From NCBI GenBank assembly GCA_023055505.1, contig JALIRH010000003.1, positions 62,001-126,000 on the forward strand: a stretch of DNA of 64,000 nucleotides, in the 5' to 3' direction. A program made the position numbers and the translations under genes. The stretch comes from Callipepla californica brunnescens. Taxonomy: Eukaryota; Chordata; Aves; Galliformes; Odontophoridae. The notes beneath the pieces were generated by a model. The model did no database searches and was not told the DNA's origin. It saw nothing but the letters and a program-made list of their open reading frames with translations. Each line of letters starts with the position of its first letter. The stretch's first letter is position 1. This document shows positions 11,966 through 25,936 of the stretch, piece after piece.

Positions 11966-14900
11966 TCAACAGCATAACACTATTTAGGGCTTTTATATAA
12001 GTTTGTAACTTAAGAACAATAGTGTAACTCAGGACTGATTGAAATTAAAATTCTGACATATAACTTATTTGGTAGAACCACACAAATTTTATGTCAGGCT
12101 CAAACAGAGTAATACTCAGCTACATGGATACACTGAATAGAAAAGGGTATATATAGATGGTTCTGTAGATTTGATAGGGAATATGCTAAATAAATGATAG
12201 GGAATATGCTAAATAAATGGAACGTTAAAGAGCTGCTGTGTTTATGTTAGGATTGACAGGCTTTGTGCACCCACTGGAAACAAAAGCTCAGGTTCTTTTC
12301 TATTCCTTTTCTTATGCCCTTTCTCATGAAAAAGGGCCATAAGGTCTTATAAAAACTACTTTCAGGTTTCTTTTTTTTTTCCCCCTTTTGGAATTTTGTG
12401 AAGCATATGGTAGTCCCAGCCTGCAGTTCTGCCTGTAGTATGCCTGAATTCCCTTCAGTATCAATTCAATCACTTAAATTAAACAACATAATGATGATTT
12501 ACTCTCTTGTGTTTTCACTTCTTGAGGTTAATGTAGCTAATTACATTAAAGTCTTCCATAAACAGCACACATTAAAGCATGTTTGCATATGGTCTGTATC
12601 TCACTTGGTCTTTATTTACCTGAGAAAGTTTCCTTCTTGAAACTATATATAGCACAGGAAGTCTTATGAAGGGATATAGGGATACAGGCAATAAGTAATG
12701 GGCGACTGCATTTTAGGTGCCCAAATTCAGTATTAGTATACTTGTCCCATCACCAAACCAATAGTGTCCTAGAGATGCTTAAATACATTTGCAATTCCTT
12801 TTCACTTCATAATGTCTTACGCACCTTAATTCTTCACTCCTTTGGTGCATTGGATCATTTTAAGATAAAACATGTCTGCACAGCTCTCAGGCCCAAAACT
12901 CTGACGAGCTGTGAAAATAATCACAAACACCACCATACTGCAGGAGCAATAAGTGTCTTTGATTCGAAAAAAATAGATCTTTCTGTGTATACCAGTATGA
13001 CCAAAAGAGACACCGCGCATACTTTCAGTCTCTAAAAAAGGACAAAGAAGTGGGAGGGAAAGTACAATGGAAAAATGATAGGAAAAAAAGGGGAGAGGGA
13101 GAGAAAAGCTGGGATAGATGAGATTGAGATGATGATGAAAAGGATGAAATATATCAATGACAGGGAAACTATTATAAGGATGGAAATATTCAAGCCTGAA
13201 ACAGTTGTGTTCCAGTAGATCTGGCAGTAAGTTCTATCCGTTTCTCTTTAATCTTTAATCTTCCTGTTTCTTTCTTTCTGTAACTACTTGCACCAGAGGA
13301 AAAATGCACTGGTCCTGGGAGAGACCAGTAGTAAAACAGGAGTTCAGGGACCTCAGAGCAGAAAAGGACGATCATAGATGGGCTCTATTTCACATAATCT
13401 ATTTTATTTTCATAAACCTCTAAAATTTTCCAAGGTGGCTTTTGTGCTTTTGCCAGCACACAGGCATTTGGGCAGATTCTGAAATGCATTCAGCATAAGG
13501 ACTGGCTGCCAAAATGTGCAGAAGCACTCTATTTAATTTTCATAACATCTCTTTATTTGTACAGACTCAGAGAAGATAATATTAACTGTTAGCAGTAGCA
13601 CCAAACATTTTTCTGCCTTTAGGATGTTTCTTCATGATTCACTGCTTTTAGCTTCCGTAGCTGCTCAGATAACACAAGTCTTGTGTTTTGCCCTTCCTAT
13701 ACTGTGTATATTCCTATGTATGATATCAGTGTATCTATGTATTCCTACCCCAAAGACTTTGGAAAGTCTTTCTGTGTCTTCCCTTTAACTACTATACTTG
13801 GAACAGGAATCTGCGATGTAAACATGCATTTCTTCAGAGTACAAGAGATGAAATATTTGAAGGTTGGGATGAATATGAATATTAAGCATGTGTCTCTGAT
13901 GGACGGTTATGATATTAATGTTCGGTCAGGCTGCATCCATTCCAGTAAATTTCCCCAGTGCAGAGACTGAGGTCCCTCAGTATCCACCACCTTTCCCCTG
14001 AAGTTCTGTATCCTTTCATGCTGCTTCCCTTTCTGTTAAAATCTGCACTGATGCTGTGCTGCAGGGATGTTTGGTTTGGTTTTCAGCTGGATTATGAGAT
14101 GGAAATGTGTTGAATAGGATTGCATCATTTGTTTGCTAGAGTTTAACTGAAAATGGTAAAATAAGAGGAAATGCACAAGCAGCACTGTCCTCCAATGCAC
14201 ATACCTATAAACAAATACATTTTGAAGAGAGTCTGAGGCTCTAATTTTCAGATCTTTAACTTACAGCTCATAAGAAGATTCCAAATTTGAAGCAACTTGG
14301 AGGAAGGTACATTTCATCTGGTACAGCTACATTTTTTTTCTGAAATTGTGAACAAAATTCCCAGAAACTACTTTTATATTAATAAAAGTGGCTATTGTTG
14401 ACAAGTGGAGCATGTGGTGGAATGAGATATTTGTCAGTGCAAATGGTGGTTACTGGAATAGAGCTGTCACTGAGATAAAAATGAGGTGGAAAGGCTTCAG
14501 TTGGTGAAAAATGACATTGGTTCAATTGGTTCATTTCAGTGGAAGGGTTGGAACAGTAGTCCCTAGCTGTCAGTACATGCTATTCAATAGAGTGTTATAA
14601 GCTACATTTTTTGTTTGTTGAATATTCTGTAAGGGTATGGATAATAGCATTAAACCTATCCAGAAAAGCCAGTAGAAGCATTTAGAAGTCAAACATTGTG
14701 AGTCCCTGTATTTATTGGCCTTGTTCCATGCACAGTTTTAATCCATGTCAACTCTGCACAGATCTTGCATGGCTTATGGCCCTGAGGTTTTATCATTTCT
14801 GCATTACTAGAGCATTACTTATTGGACAGTGAAAACACAGTCTGCAAGTGCCTTAGTTTCTTTGGAATTAGAAATACGAGACGTTATTGGAAGCCAAATA

Positions 14901-15133
14901 ATTAATAGAGAGATGAAAGGGGCATGGCACCTTGAAAAACCTTGAAGTCTTATTCTGAGTCAGAAGATGGTGGTCTCTGCCGTTCTGTTCTACATAAAAT
15001 GTGCTTCTGAGTAAGATACTTCTAATTAACAGACATAATTGGAAGTAAACACTGCATCTTGGAGTTCAGAACTGACTGCCAAAGAACACAGATGGTCAGT
15101 GGAGGCTGAACTTCTCCTTGGTCCCCACTTTAG
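11966..15133. other. No recognised gene
   Basis: No gene is recognisable. A 23-bp tandem duplication lies at 12172-12217 and is listed separately. Everything else appears to be ordinary single-copy AT-rich DNA. Confidence 0.55.
12172..12217. repeat. Perfect 23-bp tandem duplication
   Basis: The 23 bases at 12172-12194 are repeated exactly at 12195-12217. The unit begins TGATAGGG and ends CTAAATAAA. An exact head-to-tail duplication suggests a recent slippage or short duplication event, possibly polymorphic. Confidence 0.95.
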
Positions 15134-15222
15134 GAATCTTTGAAGATATTTGCTATGCTTCTGGTACCTATTCTGTGGAAAATTACAAGAGGAATGAAAG
15201 CCCAGGTCTAATGAGGGACTTG
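15134..15222 (+). other. Exon-like open segment with good splice signals
   Basis: A pyrimidine-rich acceptor ending in TTTAG (15131-15133) precedes 89 bases that are open in one frame. They are followed by a near-consensus donor GTAAGT at 15223-15228. The peptide contains CYASGTYSVENYKRNESPGL, which I do not recognise. The frame also stays open on both sides (about 15073-15270). It could be an exon of an unrecognised gene, a non-coding RNA exon or a chance pairing of splice-like motifs. Confidence 0.18.
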
Positions 15223-18200
15223 GTAAGTGTGGGCAGTTTGGTATTTCCCAGCTCCCAGGGCTCAGAGCACTGAGCAGAGCTGGTGGGTGCAGTGATATAC
15301 CAGAGAATCTGGTCCATGACAGCTAGCTAGATGTAGGGAGCTAGAAACTGACTGCTGTATGGATACAGAATGGATAGAATACATGAGGTATAAAATATGT
15401 GTAGATGTGGATAACATCTGTTAGTCCATATAATGCTAGATGGGCATCACAAATGGTGGCTGAAAATAAAAAGGACCTGTGAAATTACTCACATTTGCAG
15501 CCTCATGTTATTGACCTCTCAGTCTACATTTCATTGGCAGATTACGTTAATGTTACCTCAAGGGCAAGTCTTCTTCTCACTTACTCCTTTTTTGTACTTC
15601 ATCACATTTGCTTTTGATATCTCAGGCATCATCTGACTGGTGAAAGAAGTGGAAGAATTCAGGGAATGGGAGATAACCCCTCAGACTGACACAGGGATGC
15701 GATACTATGACTAGCTCTCCTAATGCACAACTTCCAACCAGCAGCTCTCTGCCTCAGCTCAGTCCTCCAGGTGCCTGAAGGTTATGGATGACTTCTGTAT
15801 CTGGTAGAAGTAGAGGACAGGCTAAAATGCCTGTTATAGGAAGGTTGTTTCATTTTTCTTTTTTTCCTTCTGCTTATATTGGCCTCCAAATAGATTAAAA
15901 CACTGTGGTCTTCAAAGAAGTAAGACACTTACAGACACAAAATCTTTACAATTATTTGTTCAGGAATCAGAATGTGAAGCCATCCTTATGGTTAGATAAT
16001 GCCTAAAATGCTTTTCCATTTTCAGGTACCTTTAAAAAAGCCCTTCTCAGAGTGATCACTTACAGCCTTGGGAAATGAGCTGTGGCAGATCTTTGTTGCA
16101 GCATTCTCCAGATGCATTATATTCTGTAGTCCTTCTGCATAAATGTGACAGTTTCAGTGGAAAGGGGTAAGAGGAAATTGATAGGAGATAATTACTACCT
16201 TGCTAGGTTTCAGCTTCAGAGTTAAGGAAATTTAAGGGCTGACAAAAACAGTGATTCCAATACAGAATAGAAGTATAGGACACAAGTTTTATCATAGTTG
16301 CTTGGAAATATTTTCTTATGTTGGACTTTTACTTGCTATTTTTGATTGAAGTTAGTTACTGCAAAATATAAGTGGTTCCCAGAAAACTGCTGGGGTTGGT
16401 AAGATCAAGATACATAAAATATGCAATGAATATACAATTTTCATATCCAAATGCCATTCACAGAAATAACATAGCCACATTACTGCTGCAGGCTGTTGGT
16501 TTTGATTGATTTGCTGATAGACAATCTACCTCTCCACTAGTACAAATGGAGATCCAAATAGTAAAATGCTGGTCTGTTGAATACAGAAAACTAATTAAAT
16601 AACTGAAGGGAGAACTATTTTTGTTTACAAAAAGAAAAGGATAAAGTGAAAAAACCAGAACACAAGTTAGTCAAGTGTAGGAGGAGGCTGCTCCTCTGAA
16701 AGACAATCCCAGTGTACAAGCAAAACATTAAAGCTGGAGGAGGGGGAGGCTAGGGATAATTGCAGTTGTAATACAAATCTATGGAAATGCGTAGCTCTTT
16801 TCCAGGTATTGTATGGGATTGTATATTGGGTTCTGATATTCATCTCATTCATAAATGCCAATGACATCAGCTAAAACTCTTCCAAGAGCAGGAGAGAAAT
16901 TCTAGGCTTATACTTAGCAGGGATTCCACGTACATTTATTTACTTTGGTGTAAAACAAAATAAATGGACAATTAACATCATAGTTCTAATGGATCATCGT
17001 TCCACAGTGAATTAAAAAAAAAAGAGTCAAGAAGAAAGAAGAATGAGTATAGAATTATCTGAGAATCTCAGCTGTATCATGGCAACTTCTCTCCTAGAGA
17101 GAGAAGGGAGAAGCCAAAATGTACAAAACATTGCTCTACTTGCCTTATTTCAGGCAAGCCAACTAGTCATTTGGAAAAGGCATTCATTCTGAAGTAGAAA
17201 ACACACTCAGTATTTCAGGCATAATCAGAGTTCATAGGAGTCCTTAGAACTTGAAAGAACACTTTAGGGTACATAAGGGTTTCTTCATTATATGTGATTT
17301 TGTGACTCTAACTAAACACACTGTAGACCTGTGTTAGAAGTAGAATATGTCAACAAAGGATAAAATGGCTGTGCTGATTGATTTACTAGCTGCAGCTATT
17401 TTGTATCATTGAGATGTTACCACATCTCCAGGTTCCCACAGTTGTTGCTCAAGGAAAGGAAACCAAAATGACTCCACTCTTTTCTCAACTGTATGGGGAG
17501 AGACCATTCTGTTCACTGGTTTACAAACCCACCTGCGAAGATCTATTTCATGGAAAGAGTTTGGAAACTATGTAATAAAAAAAGTGTTTGCTCAGAAGAT
17601 GTATGTTTTCAATCAGAATCGCTTGTTTTACAGCCTTTTATCTTAAAATGTAGTCTATGCAGTGCTTTTGGGATGAAATTGTTGCATGTGTGCCATAGCA
17701 CAGGCTAATATATTGTGAGCAACAAGTGTGGTGAAATAAAAGAACCTGCATGGTGACATGTCCTGATAGATTGGGTAGTTATTTCCAAGTGATATTTGGC
17801 TTGAAAACACCTCTTGATATCTCAGTCTTTCAGGCTGAGATAGATCTCTTCTGCTATTTTAATATTCCAAGAATTGTACACTGTGATCAATAAATTTTTC
17901 TGAGGTATTGACTTGCTCAGAAATAGAAGTGCACTTTTTATACTGTTTTTTTTTTTTTTTTCAGTCCTACTGATAAGCTCTAGTTAAATCGTTAACAAAA
18001 TTCTGCGTCATTGCATACTTCTTGTCTTAAACATTTACTGATCAAAATCCAAGTATAATTCAAACATGTTTCTATCGTAGCTCATGTTTCTCTGTCACTC
18101 TCTGAAGCTTTATCTGGACTTCTTCATGCATTTCCATTTCAGGCACAATTGAAGACCACAGAAATTTACATGACACAGAAAAAGATGTAGAAAATAATTG

Positions 18201-21200
18201 GATAAAAAATTCTGTTTTGGACCTCATACTTTAAATTTCCAGATGGTTTTCTGCCATTGTCATTCCTGAACTCTTAGTTATGTAATAAAACAATTAAAAT
18301 AGTTAATATAACTTTACTAAGTAGACAGGCATAATGGGGGTTGAAAGGAAGTCTTGTTGCTGTGACAGAGACCAAGCTGTAGCAGTGCCACGTTCTTTTC
18401 TTGACCACAAGACCTGCTGTGATCTGAGCCTCAGCCCCACCACCATCTGAGTGTCTCTGCACTCCTAAAAAAGATATCAGTTTTCCTTCTGTATTCAGAA
18501 GCATCTTCTATTCCTGGCCCAGGTTGCTATCGTGACCACTGTGTGTATGTGCACTAAATGGCATAAAGGGGAACTTCCCTTCTCCCTCTACAGTTTTGAT
18601 TAAAAAAAGCAGTGATGTGGACTGATTATTCAATGAATTCCCACTTCTATATTGCAAAGAGGAGCCACCTACAAGTTTACTTGGCCAATTCCCTGAAGTG
18701 ATGGTAGAACCTTGTTGCAAATGAGACCATACACTTGAGCAGGTAAGGCAATAAAAATACAGGCAATGTTTCTCTGCCACAAGTGAAGCAGAGAAAGAGG
18801 CCACCGTGTACCAGGGAGAAAGATGAAAGCCATGCCAGCTATTAATGAGGATTGAAGTGTATTACAGTATGCATTTCCATCACAAGTTGAAAAAACACTG
18901 TGTGAAGAAGCATGGAAATATTTTTTAATACTGTAGTTTCCTGTTAATACCACTCTGTTTTCACACTGACATTCATTAGATGTATTATTATTAGCCATAA
19001 GGTTCTTTGTGGATGTTAATTTAATTCCTTTTTGTCTTTACAGTTGCTTTGATGATTTCAAAGACCTGCAGGTGTGCTGCACATTAAAGTCCCAAACTCA
19101 GGGCATCCCAGAATTAATTAAGAAAACAGGCTGAAAAGCACTGATACTATTGCAACTACACTCATACACTTTCCTTCATGCTAATTGCAGGAGTTTTGAC
19201 AATGTTAAGAGACTCTACCTCTGGTTAAGGAACGTCACAGACAACCATACACAGTGTTGTCTGTTCTGGGATTAGGTAGAAACATGCGTGGCCTCTGGCA
19301 TGGGGCAGTGCAGCCTGGATGCTCACAAGGGTTTAAGGCTTCTGTTGCTTTGTCTCTCCTGAGTGGTATTCCTGCTGTCACTGCTCCTTTGCTGCTCTGT
19401 TTGGCTGCAACTTATTTGAGGCCACAGGTTCTTTCTTGGTATATGTAAAGGTTTTAAAAATAGGCGTATGATCTTAATACAGGTACACAGACAGTTTGGT
19501 TGATCTCCCAGAAATGAATGTAAAAGTCAGATGAAACTCAGTAATGTGTAATCTAAATAATTACAGATATACTTTAGATTACCCTGTAAAGGTTTTCTAT
19601 GCATGCTGCACAGAACTGTACAGCATATTGTAACTCATGTAAAAACTGCCTGTACCTTTTAACCACAGGTTCTCAGGCTGGGAAATACACATTCCAGATT
19701 GAGTGTGCATAAATCATTTGTAAGTGGTTATTACATTGTCATCCCTGTCTGCACTGACTGTCTTTTTCTCTGAAAATGTTTCCAGTATTATGACGCCTGC
19801 TTGCTAGTGCATTGCATACATTGAGAGCCAGTCAGGGTTGTAGCATTTGCTACTGTTTGTTTCTACACAAAAACTGCAAATGTGAAATGCTGTTGTTCCA
19901 AAAGCACAAATAGAGACATAACACAAAAACTTATGTAATTTCTCAGTGTTTCTGCAAGGAAACAAAACCCCCACAAACAAACAATGAATTTTTTCTTAAA
20001 TTGCTTTAATGTGTTATTTAGCTGCTGGTTGCAGTGCGTGGCTCTTTCATGGAGGAAAACTAATGTGCAGAAACTTACATTCTCCAGTGATCAACAGCTG
20101 GAGAGCACAAGCATTCTTGGGAGAAATACTTAATCCCATTTCATGCCCATTTGCTGTTTAAATTTCACTTTGCAGACTCAAAAATCCCTCACAGCAGATA
20201 CTTTCAGAATTAACACTTCTTTTAGAGCACTTAGTATAATAGCACCTAAGTAGGCTTTTCCAGGCTGAATTTACAGTTTTATGTTTGGCTTCAGGATCCA
20301 CACGACCATCTCTCCAGCCTGAAAAGCTTTATTTCCACACCTATCCTGATCCCTTAATAACCATTTCCCACATCAGAGCTCAGCAGCCTTTGGCAGCCAG
20401 CTGGATTTTCCCTCTCTGCTAGTTACAACTCATTGCAAAATCTTTAAATCTGACCTCTTCCCAAGATGTCAAAATAGAGACTGAGGTTTCTTTTCAAATT
20501 TCATCCAAAATGACTAAGCTAAGGGATCTGCCCAGCATATTCTGTAAGATATCTCCTACCAAGCTAGTTACATGGCTTCTGTGTCTTATATGTTCCCAGA
20601 CACTTGTTGCTTCTCATCCTACTTTCCTAAAATCCTGAAGCAATACTGCTCCCAGCACTTTTATTCTTGAGGGCATCAGATTTTGTGTTAATACAGATTG
20701 ACCACAGCCTGTTTGCTACTGAGGAAAGAGAATCTTTCAGAAGCAGGAAACTTGCTCCAGTGAGAAAATACCACTTGATTTCATACTCTGCTATTAGACT
20801 GTAGACGTATAAATATCAATACTACCTACAGGAATGCATCACAGTGTTTGCTACTGCAGTTGTGAAATTATTAATGTAATGAAAAGGAAACAATTCTGTT
20901 TTCCACAGATATATTTACAACAATCATGATTAACCATGAAGTAATCAAGAACAACTGTGCATTTCTAAAGAGCTTTCAGCTGAGGACAGCTGAAGTAAGC
21001 AGAAGCTAGAAGCCATTCCTCTCAAGAATCTCTAGTGAAGGACATCACAGCTGAGCAACCTTGTATACATATAATTCAACAGCTTCTTAATTTCTTTCCT
21101 GTGCACAGCTCTACCTGCAGACACTATGAATACTGTCCTATCTTCACCATCTCCAAACCCCTGTACCAGGCTGTGTCTTTTCCTGGGGATTAGGTCATTG

Positions 21201-22121
21201 CCTTGGATAAAAAATTAGTGTTACATTCAGCTGCTAAGACTTCAGTGCACCTGAATCTCAGGACTCCTGGTGGTGATGTTGACACATAAAAGCATGCTGC
21301 CACCTGTTCTGTCAGCTATTTTGCATCAAGCATATGTCTAACTTCTTCTTTAATGACTTTAAGCAAGACAGAAACCATTTGGTCTACATAATTACCAGGT
21401 GAGTGCTGTAATTCAAATTCACCTCACCAAATAACTATCAAACAAGTATTTTAGAATACAAAGTCATTCAGGTTAAACCTTGGACAAAATTCAGCATGTG
21501 ATCATTAATGAGTAGCTGAAGTCTTATTATAAGGGTGCATTTTATTAAAAGTACATTTACTTAAATGTTTAGAGGATGTAGTGTCATTCCGGATCTGATC
21601 AACCTATAGAAAGAATTGTTCTGACTGTACAGTAGTTAGAACAGATCAATGGTGCTCTTTAAGGATATGTATGGAGTGAATGTCCAAAACAAAATATAGT
21701 ACTGTCATGCAGAGAATACCTTATGATTTTATTCCTCCTGTTTGAGATTATTTCTGATTTTCATTGTATTAAATGTATTCTCGATACGTTAGGCAATCCG
21801 TAATGAACAACCAAAAAAGTTTAAACGAGTAAAATGAAGCTTGAAAAAGGTATTTCAAAAGCAAGTAGAGAGCTCCATCTGCTGCTGGCTGCAGCACTAC
21901 GACGTACCTCCGTGGTACTCGGCTCAACGGCTCCCACTGCTATACAGAGAATGTGAAGGTGCCTTTGTTAATTAAGAATAGGAATATTATGTGGAAAACA
22001 ATTTTCTTTTTTCCAGACTTCTTATTTTAATTTTCCTTCCACTTCCCTCTCTACCTTTCGAATTAGGATCCTGAGAGCAACTCCAGCACTTGCACAATAT
22101 TCTTGTATATTCAAATCCAGC
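15223..22121. other. Long stretch without recognised genes
   Basis: No gene or named repeat is recognisable. It contains a T tract at 17946-17962, a mildly GC-richer patch near 19250-19440 and a small CpG cluster near 21898-21935. It looks like gene-desert or intronic DNA. Confidence 0.55.
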
Positions 22122-22517
22122 TTCTGAGGAGGGCCACTAAGATGATCAGAGGGCTGGAGCACCTTTCCTATAAGGAAAAGTTGAGGGCTTGGTTAGCTTG
22201 GAGAAGTGAAGGCTCAGGGGAGACCTCACTATGGCCTTCCGATACTTGAAGGGAGTGTATAAGCAGGAGGGGGAATAATTGTTTAAACGGGTTGATAGTG
22301 ATATGACAAGGGGGAATGATTTTAAATTAAGACAGGAGACTTAGGTTAGATATTAGGAGGAAGTTTTTCAGAGGTTGGTGACACATTGGAACAGGTTGCC
22401 CAGAGAGGCTGTGGATGCCCCATCCCTGCAGGCACTGAAGGCAAGGCTGGATGTGTCTCTCGGCAACCTGTCTAATGGTTGTTGATCCTGCCAACTATTG
22501 CTGGAAGGAATCCTCAC
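22122..22517 (+). mobile_element. CR1 LINE fragment, 3' region
   Basis: In sense orientation it carries successive CR1 landmarks: GGGCTGGAGCACCTTTCCTA, GGGGAGACCTCACTATGGCC, AGGTTAGATATTAGGAGGAA, GGAACAGGTTGCCCAGAGAG and GGATGCCCCATCCCTGCAGG. The usual ATTCTATG-type tail is missing. The copy breaks off shortly before a T tract at 22518-22533. It is a dead, 5'-truncated and 3'-eroded copy. Confidence 0.95.
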
Positions 22518-22533
22518 TTTTTTTTTTTTTTTT

Positions 22534-25500
22534 CACTCAAAATGAATCCCATTCTAGTATTCTGAGATTTTTTTCCACCAGTGTAGTAAGTGGGGATGCT
22601 TGGGATAGCCACTTTTAAGAGGCTGTCCTGTTGGGAGACAAAAGGCTGGCTGAGAAACTGAACTAATACAAATCACAACTTTCTGCTTTAAAAATCAGCA
22701 TTTTGTGCAAAAGTTGGGCTTTTAAAATCTTCACTTTGCATAAAGTATTGCAGGGTACATGCTAAACTGTATGTTAGACTCCAGTAGTCTTTTGCATTAA
22801 GTTTTGCTAGTACTCAACTTGAGGTGACACATGGGGAAATGTCTCGCTACAGTTGGACACCTAACACTAACAACAGATTTGTTTGAGCTCAGACAGCTCA
22901 ACCTGACTTAAAGCTCAGTGAAAACATTTTGAGTAGGGGATCTTCTTTTCTTTTATCTTAAGGAGAGTAGGAGCTTGTCATAGCTCTATATACCTCCTGA
23001 CATTGAGCACTGGGTTATGACAGATCCTGAGACAAGTATCTTTCATTATCAGATATATTTACTTGCTTTTCTTGATGCTTCTCATTTTGCTTGTAACTGG
23101 AAGTGGGATGGAATCCATTAGATAAAAAAAGTGGATCTAGAATATACAACAGTGCAAACATTGTTAGCTAACTGTCACTGTGTTGGCATGTACTGATGGT
23201 AAAAGAATGAACAACAGTGTTTGAATGAAGTTTATGACTTGGCACTTCTATCAGGATGGTAAAAATGTGTGACTTTGCATAGGAATGTACTATGCATCTG
23301 ATTTAAAACAAAACAAAACAAAAAACAAACAGAAGGCAATGACTACAGCTACAAACAAATCCTACAAACAGCATATCATTAGGAAGAAAACCAATTCCAG
23401 TCTTACAATTAGTACTCTTTATCTTTCTATTAATGTATCCTTCTTATTAACTGCAGTTGTACTCTGCAGTCTATTGGCAGAGCGACTGTTGGCAAGAGCC
23501 AGCGAAGGTATTCCAGCGTTCTGACAAACAATTCATGGTACAACCTGTGCATGACTGTGTGCTAGTTACCTCTATCAAGAGGAAAGGTAAGCTCACATCC
23601 TGTGGCCTCCAGGATAGCAAGGTGGAGAACCTCCAGTGCTAGAGAGAGCTCAGGTGCCTCACTGCATCCTTACATTGTGCCCACCTGCCCCCAAAACCAA
23701 AGTGTCAGGCTGAGAATCCCACCACTGTCATTACAGTATCCCTTTCTGAGACAGTATATTTGTCTCATCAGCAATACAGTGCCCTTATTTATTAAGCATG
23801 GACTTATTTTTTTGAAGAAATTCATAGTTTTGTGAGTATGAAAAGACCCAGTAAGATGTAAATGTATTCTGTGTCAAATCCTGACTGTTACAATTGATAT
23901 CTGTGGAGTTAACTAACCTACGCCTTGTTTGAAAATGAAAGTTTCACAGAAATGCGGTCACTTCAACTCACTTCAACTCTTCCCCTGAGTATTAGGCAAG
24001 AAGGCAGCAACACACAAAGCAGCAAGTTCCTTCACTTATTCTGATACCTATAAATTGCATAAAAGGCATTGTAGGTTTTATTTTCTTCCATCCCTAATTG
24101 CTTTTCTATTGATTCTTGTAATTCCAAAAGGAATGTTACATACAAATCCATACGATTTTCCCTTTCCCCTCCACTGTAATTCATGTCAGCTTACATTTTA
24201 TATGAATAACACACAAGCTTAATGATATACCCTCTAGTAAAATGCACACACAAAGCTTGCCAGCATGAGATGTAATCATTTATTAATTCTGTATCTAAGC
24301 AGTGATTCTACCCTATAGGGTTCATTGAGTTCCATGACAGCTTTAGGAAGAAAAAAAAACCTTTCAATTTCATGTAACACAATGTGTTTTACAATTACAA
24401 AATTCATACTAAGGTTATAGGAGAAGATGCAGGAAGTGAGAGTGTTCTGGATCTCAAGTTTGTCATTCAAACAGAATAATACGGGTAATGCAGTCATGAA
24501 TAAATTTGAGGCTTGGATGTCTGGAATGTGTCTGACTGACACTTGTACATCCTTTTCCATTTTTTTTCCCAGCGGAGGACAGTAAGAATAATTAACAATT
24601 AATAATTAACTAAGAATGAGTCCCTTCCAACTTGGGATATTCTATGATTAACAATCTGAAATATATTATTAAACTGAGGTAATGTTAGCTGTTGTTTTTC
24701 CCATGAAAATTTAAAATGTAAGAAGCTTGCATTAGGGCTGTGCCTTTTGAAATTGGGGTATTATTTCTGCAGACTTCTTCATGAAAAGACACAATTTATT
24801 TTTGTAACTCTCATGAGTGTAAAGTGTAATTTCCTATTCTTTATTAGTGTTATGGTAATCCACAAGTTCACAATAACAAACTGAGAAATCTTTTCTGATG
24901 TGGGAGAAACAAAAGCACCAGTATTACCAATCTTGTAGATCATGGCAACATAAAGGGTGCACACATATTATCCATTGAGTCTTGTGTAAAGTTCAGGGAA
25001 TGCTTTGTGTTTTGTTTGCTTGTTGTTTTGTCACAATTGTAAAGAATTTCAGATAAAAAACCCCACAGACACGCTTTGTTAAACAAAGATTTTAATTGAC
25101 AATCCATTTTTGCATGGCAGCTTCTTTTTTTGTTTGTCACTTACGTTTCTTGTTCTAGGCAGAACACAGGATATTCACTTCTGCATTCTGCCCTGCATAG
25201 TTTTGGGTAACTGTCCTTGCCTTATTCCACTTCCTTCATACATCATTCACCTGCTTTGGCATCTTGTGTCAAAGGGATGCCAGCCTTATATTTAATCTTA
25301 GCAACCTTAAATTTTACTCCTTTGTTTTCAGTGCTTTTGGCTTTTTTTGCCTTCTTGCAAATTCTTCATTTTTGGCTCAGCAAGTTTTTGATGCCCTTAA
25401 AAAGTACTTTATATACAAGGATATGGTTGCTTTCTACAAATTGGGTTCAAGGTCGAACATACAGGACCAGATTTGCTGCCTTTGGGAGCTGCTTCATTTG

Positions 25501-25882
25501 ATCACCCACAGACACCTCATGGTGCTTCAGGTGCCCTACAGTATTCTGTTAGCCTCTGGAAGACTTCACATATCCTCAGGGTCCTGACACATAAGGATGT
25601 CTCAGGTAACCTCATGCCTTTTAAATGGCAGCAGGTGTCTAATTTTCTGCAACTGAATAAAGCCTTAAATATCTTCACTTTCCTTTGGGACTGAAACTGA
25701 TAATGAAAATATAACACCACTGTCCTTCTTTATCAGTCTCCTCTGAGTTGCAGAATGGACTTATCAGCAACGTTCTTAGGCAAAGAGAGCTGCTGCAGAG
25801 GTCTGCCTTCTGATCCTGCTGCTACAAGGTATGAGGGGCCCACCAAATGCTACCAGAGCTCCCATTAACACAGCTCCCCAGG
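22534..25882. other. No recognised gene; one exon-like segment
   Basis: No gene is recognisable. The segment at 23457-23586 has splice-like borders and is listed separately. Overlapping short frames at 25110-25694 did not match any family I know. Confidence 0.5.
23457..23586 (+). other. Possible exon between acceptor- and donor-like sites
   Basis: A pyrimidine-rich stretch and CTGCAG (acceptor at 23455-23456) precede an open frame. It runs to AAAG followed by the consensus-like donor GTAAGC at 23587-23592. A second acceptor-like CTCTGCAG ends at 23469. The predicted peptide includes VFQRSDKQFMVQPVHDC and matches nothing I recognise. It is a little more GC-rich than the surrounding DNA. It may be a non-coding RNA exon or chance. 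Confidence 0.15.
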
Positions 25883-25936
25883 TCACAGAATCACAGAATA
25901 GTAGGGGTTGGAAAGGACCTCGAGGTCATCTAGTTG
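25883..25936 (-). mobile_element. Short CR1 3'-end remnant
   Basis: TCACAGAATCACAGAATAG followed by GGGGTTGGAAAGGACCTCGA is the complement of the CR1 3' terminus. Only about 55 bases remain before the similarity stops, so this is a heavily truncated insertion or the surviving end of a larger one. Confidence 0.88.

Noticed and set aside
25090..25700. Overlapping frames on both strands, with a lysine-rich antisense reading that recalled a ribosomal-protein retrocopy
   Set aside because: No reading gave a convincing continuous match to a ribosomal or other known protein, and no poly(A) tail or target duplication is visible.
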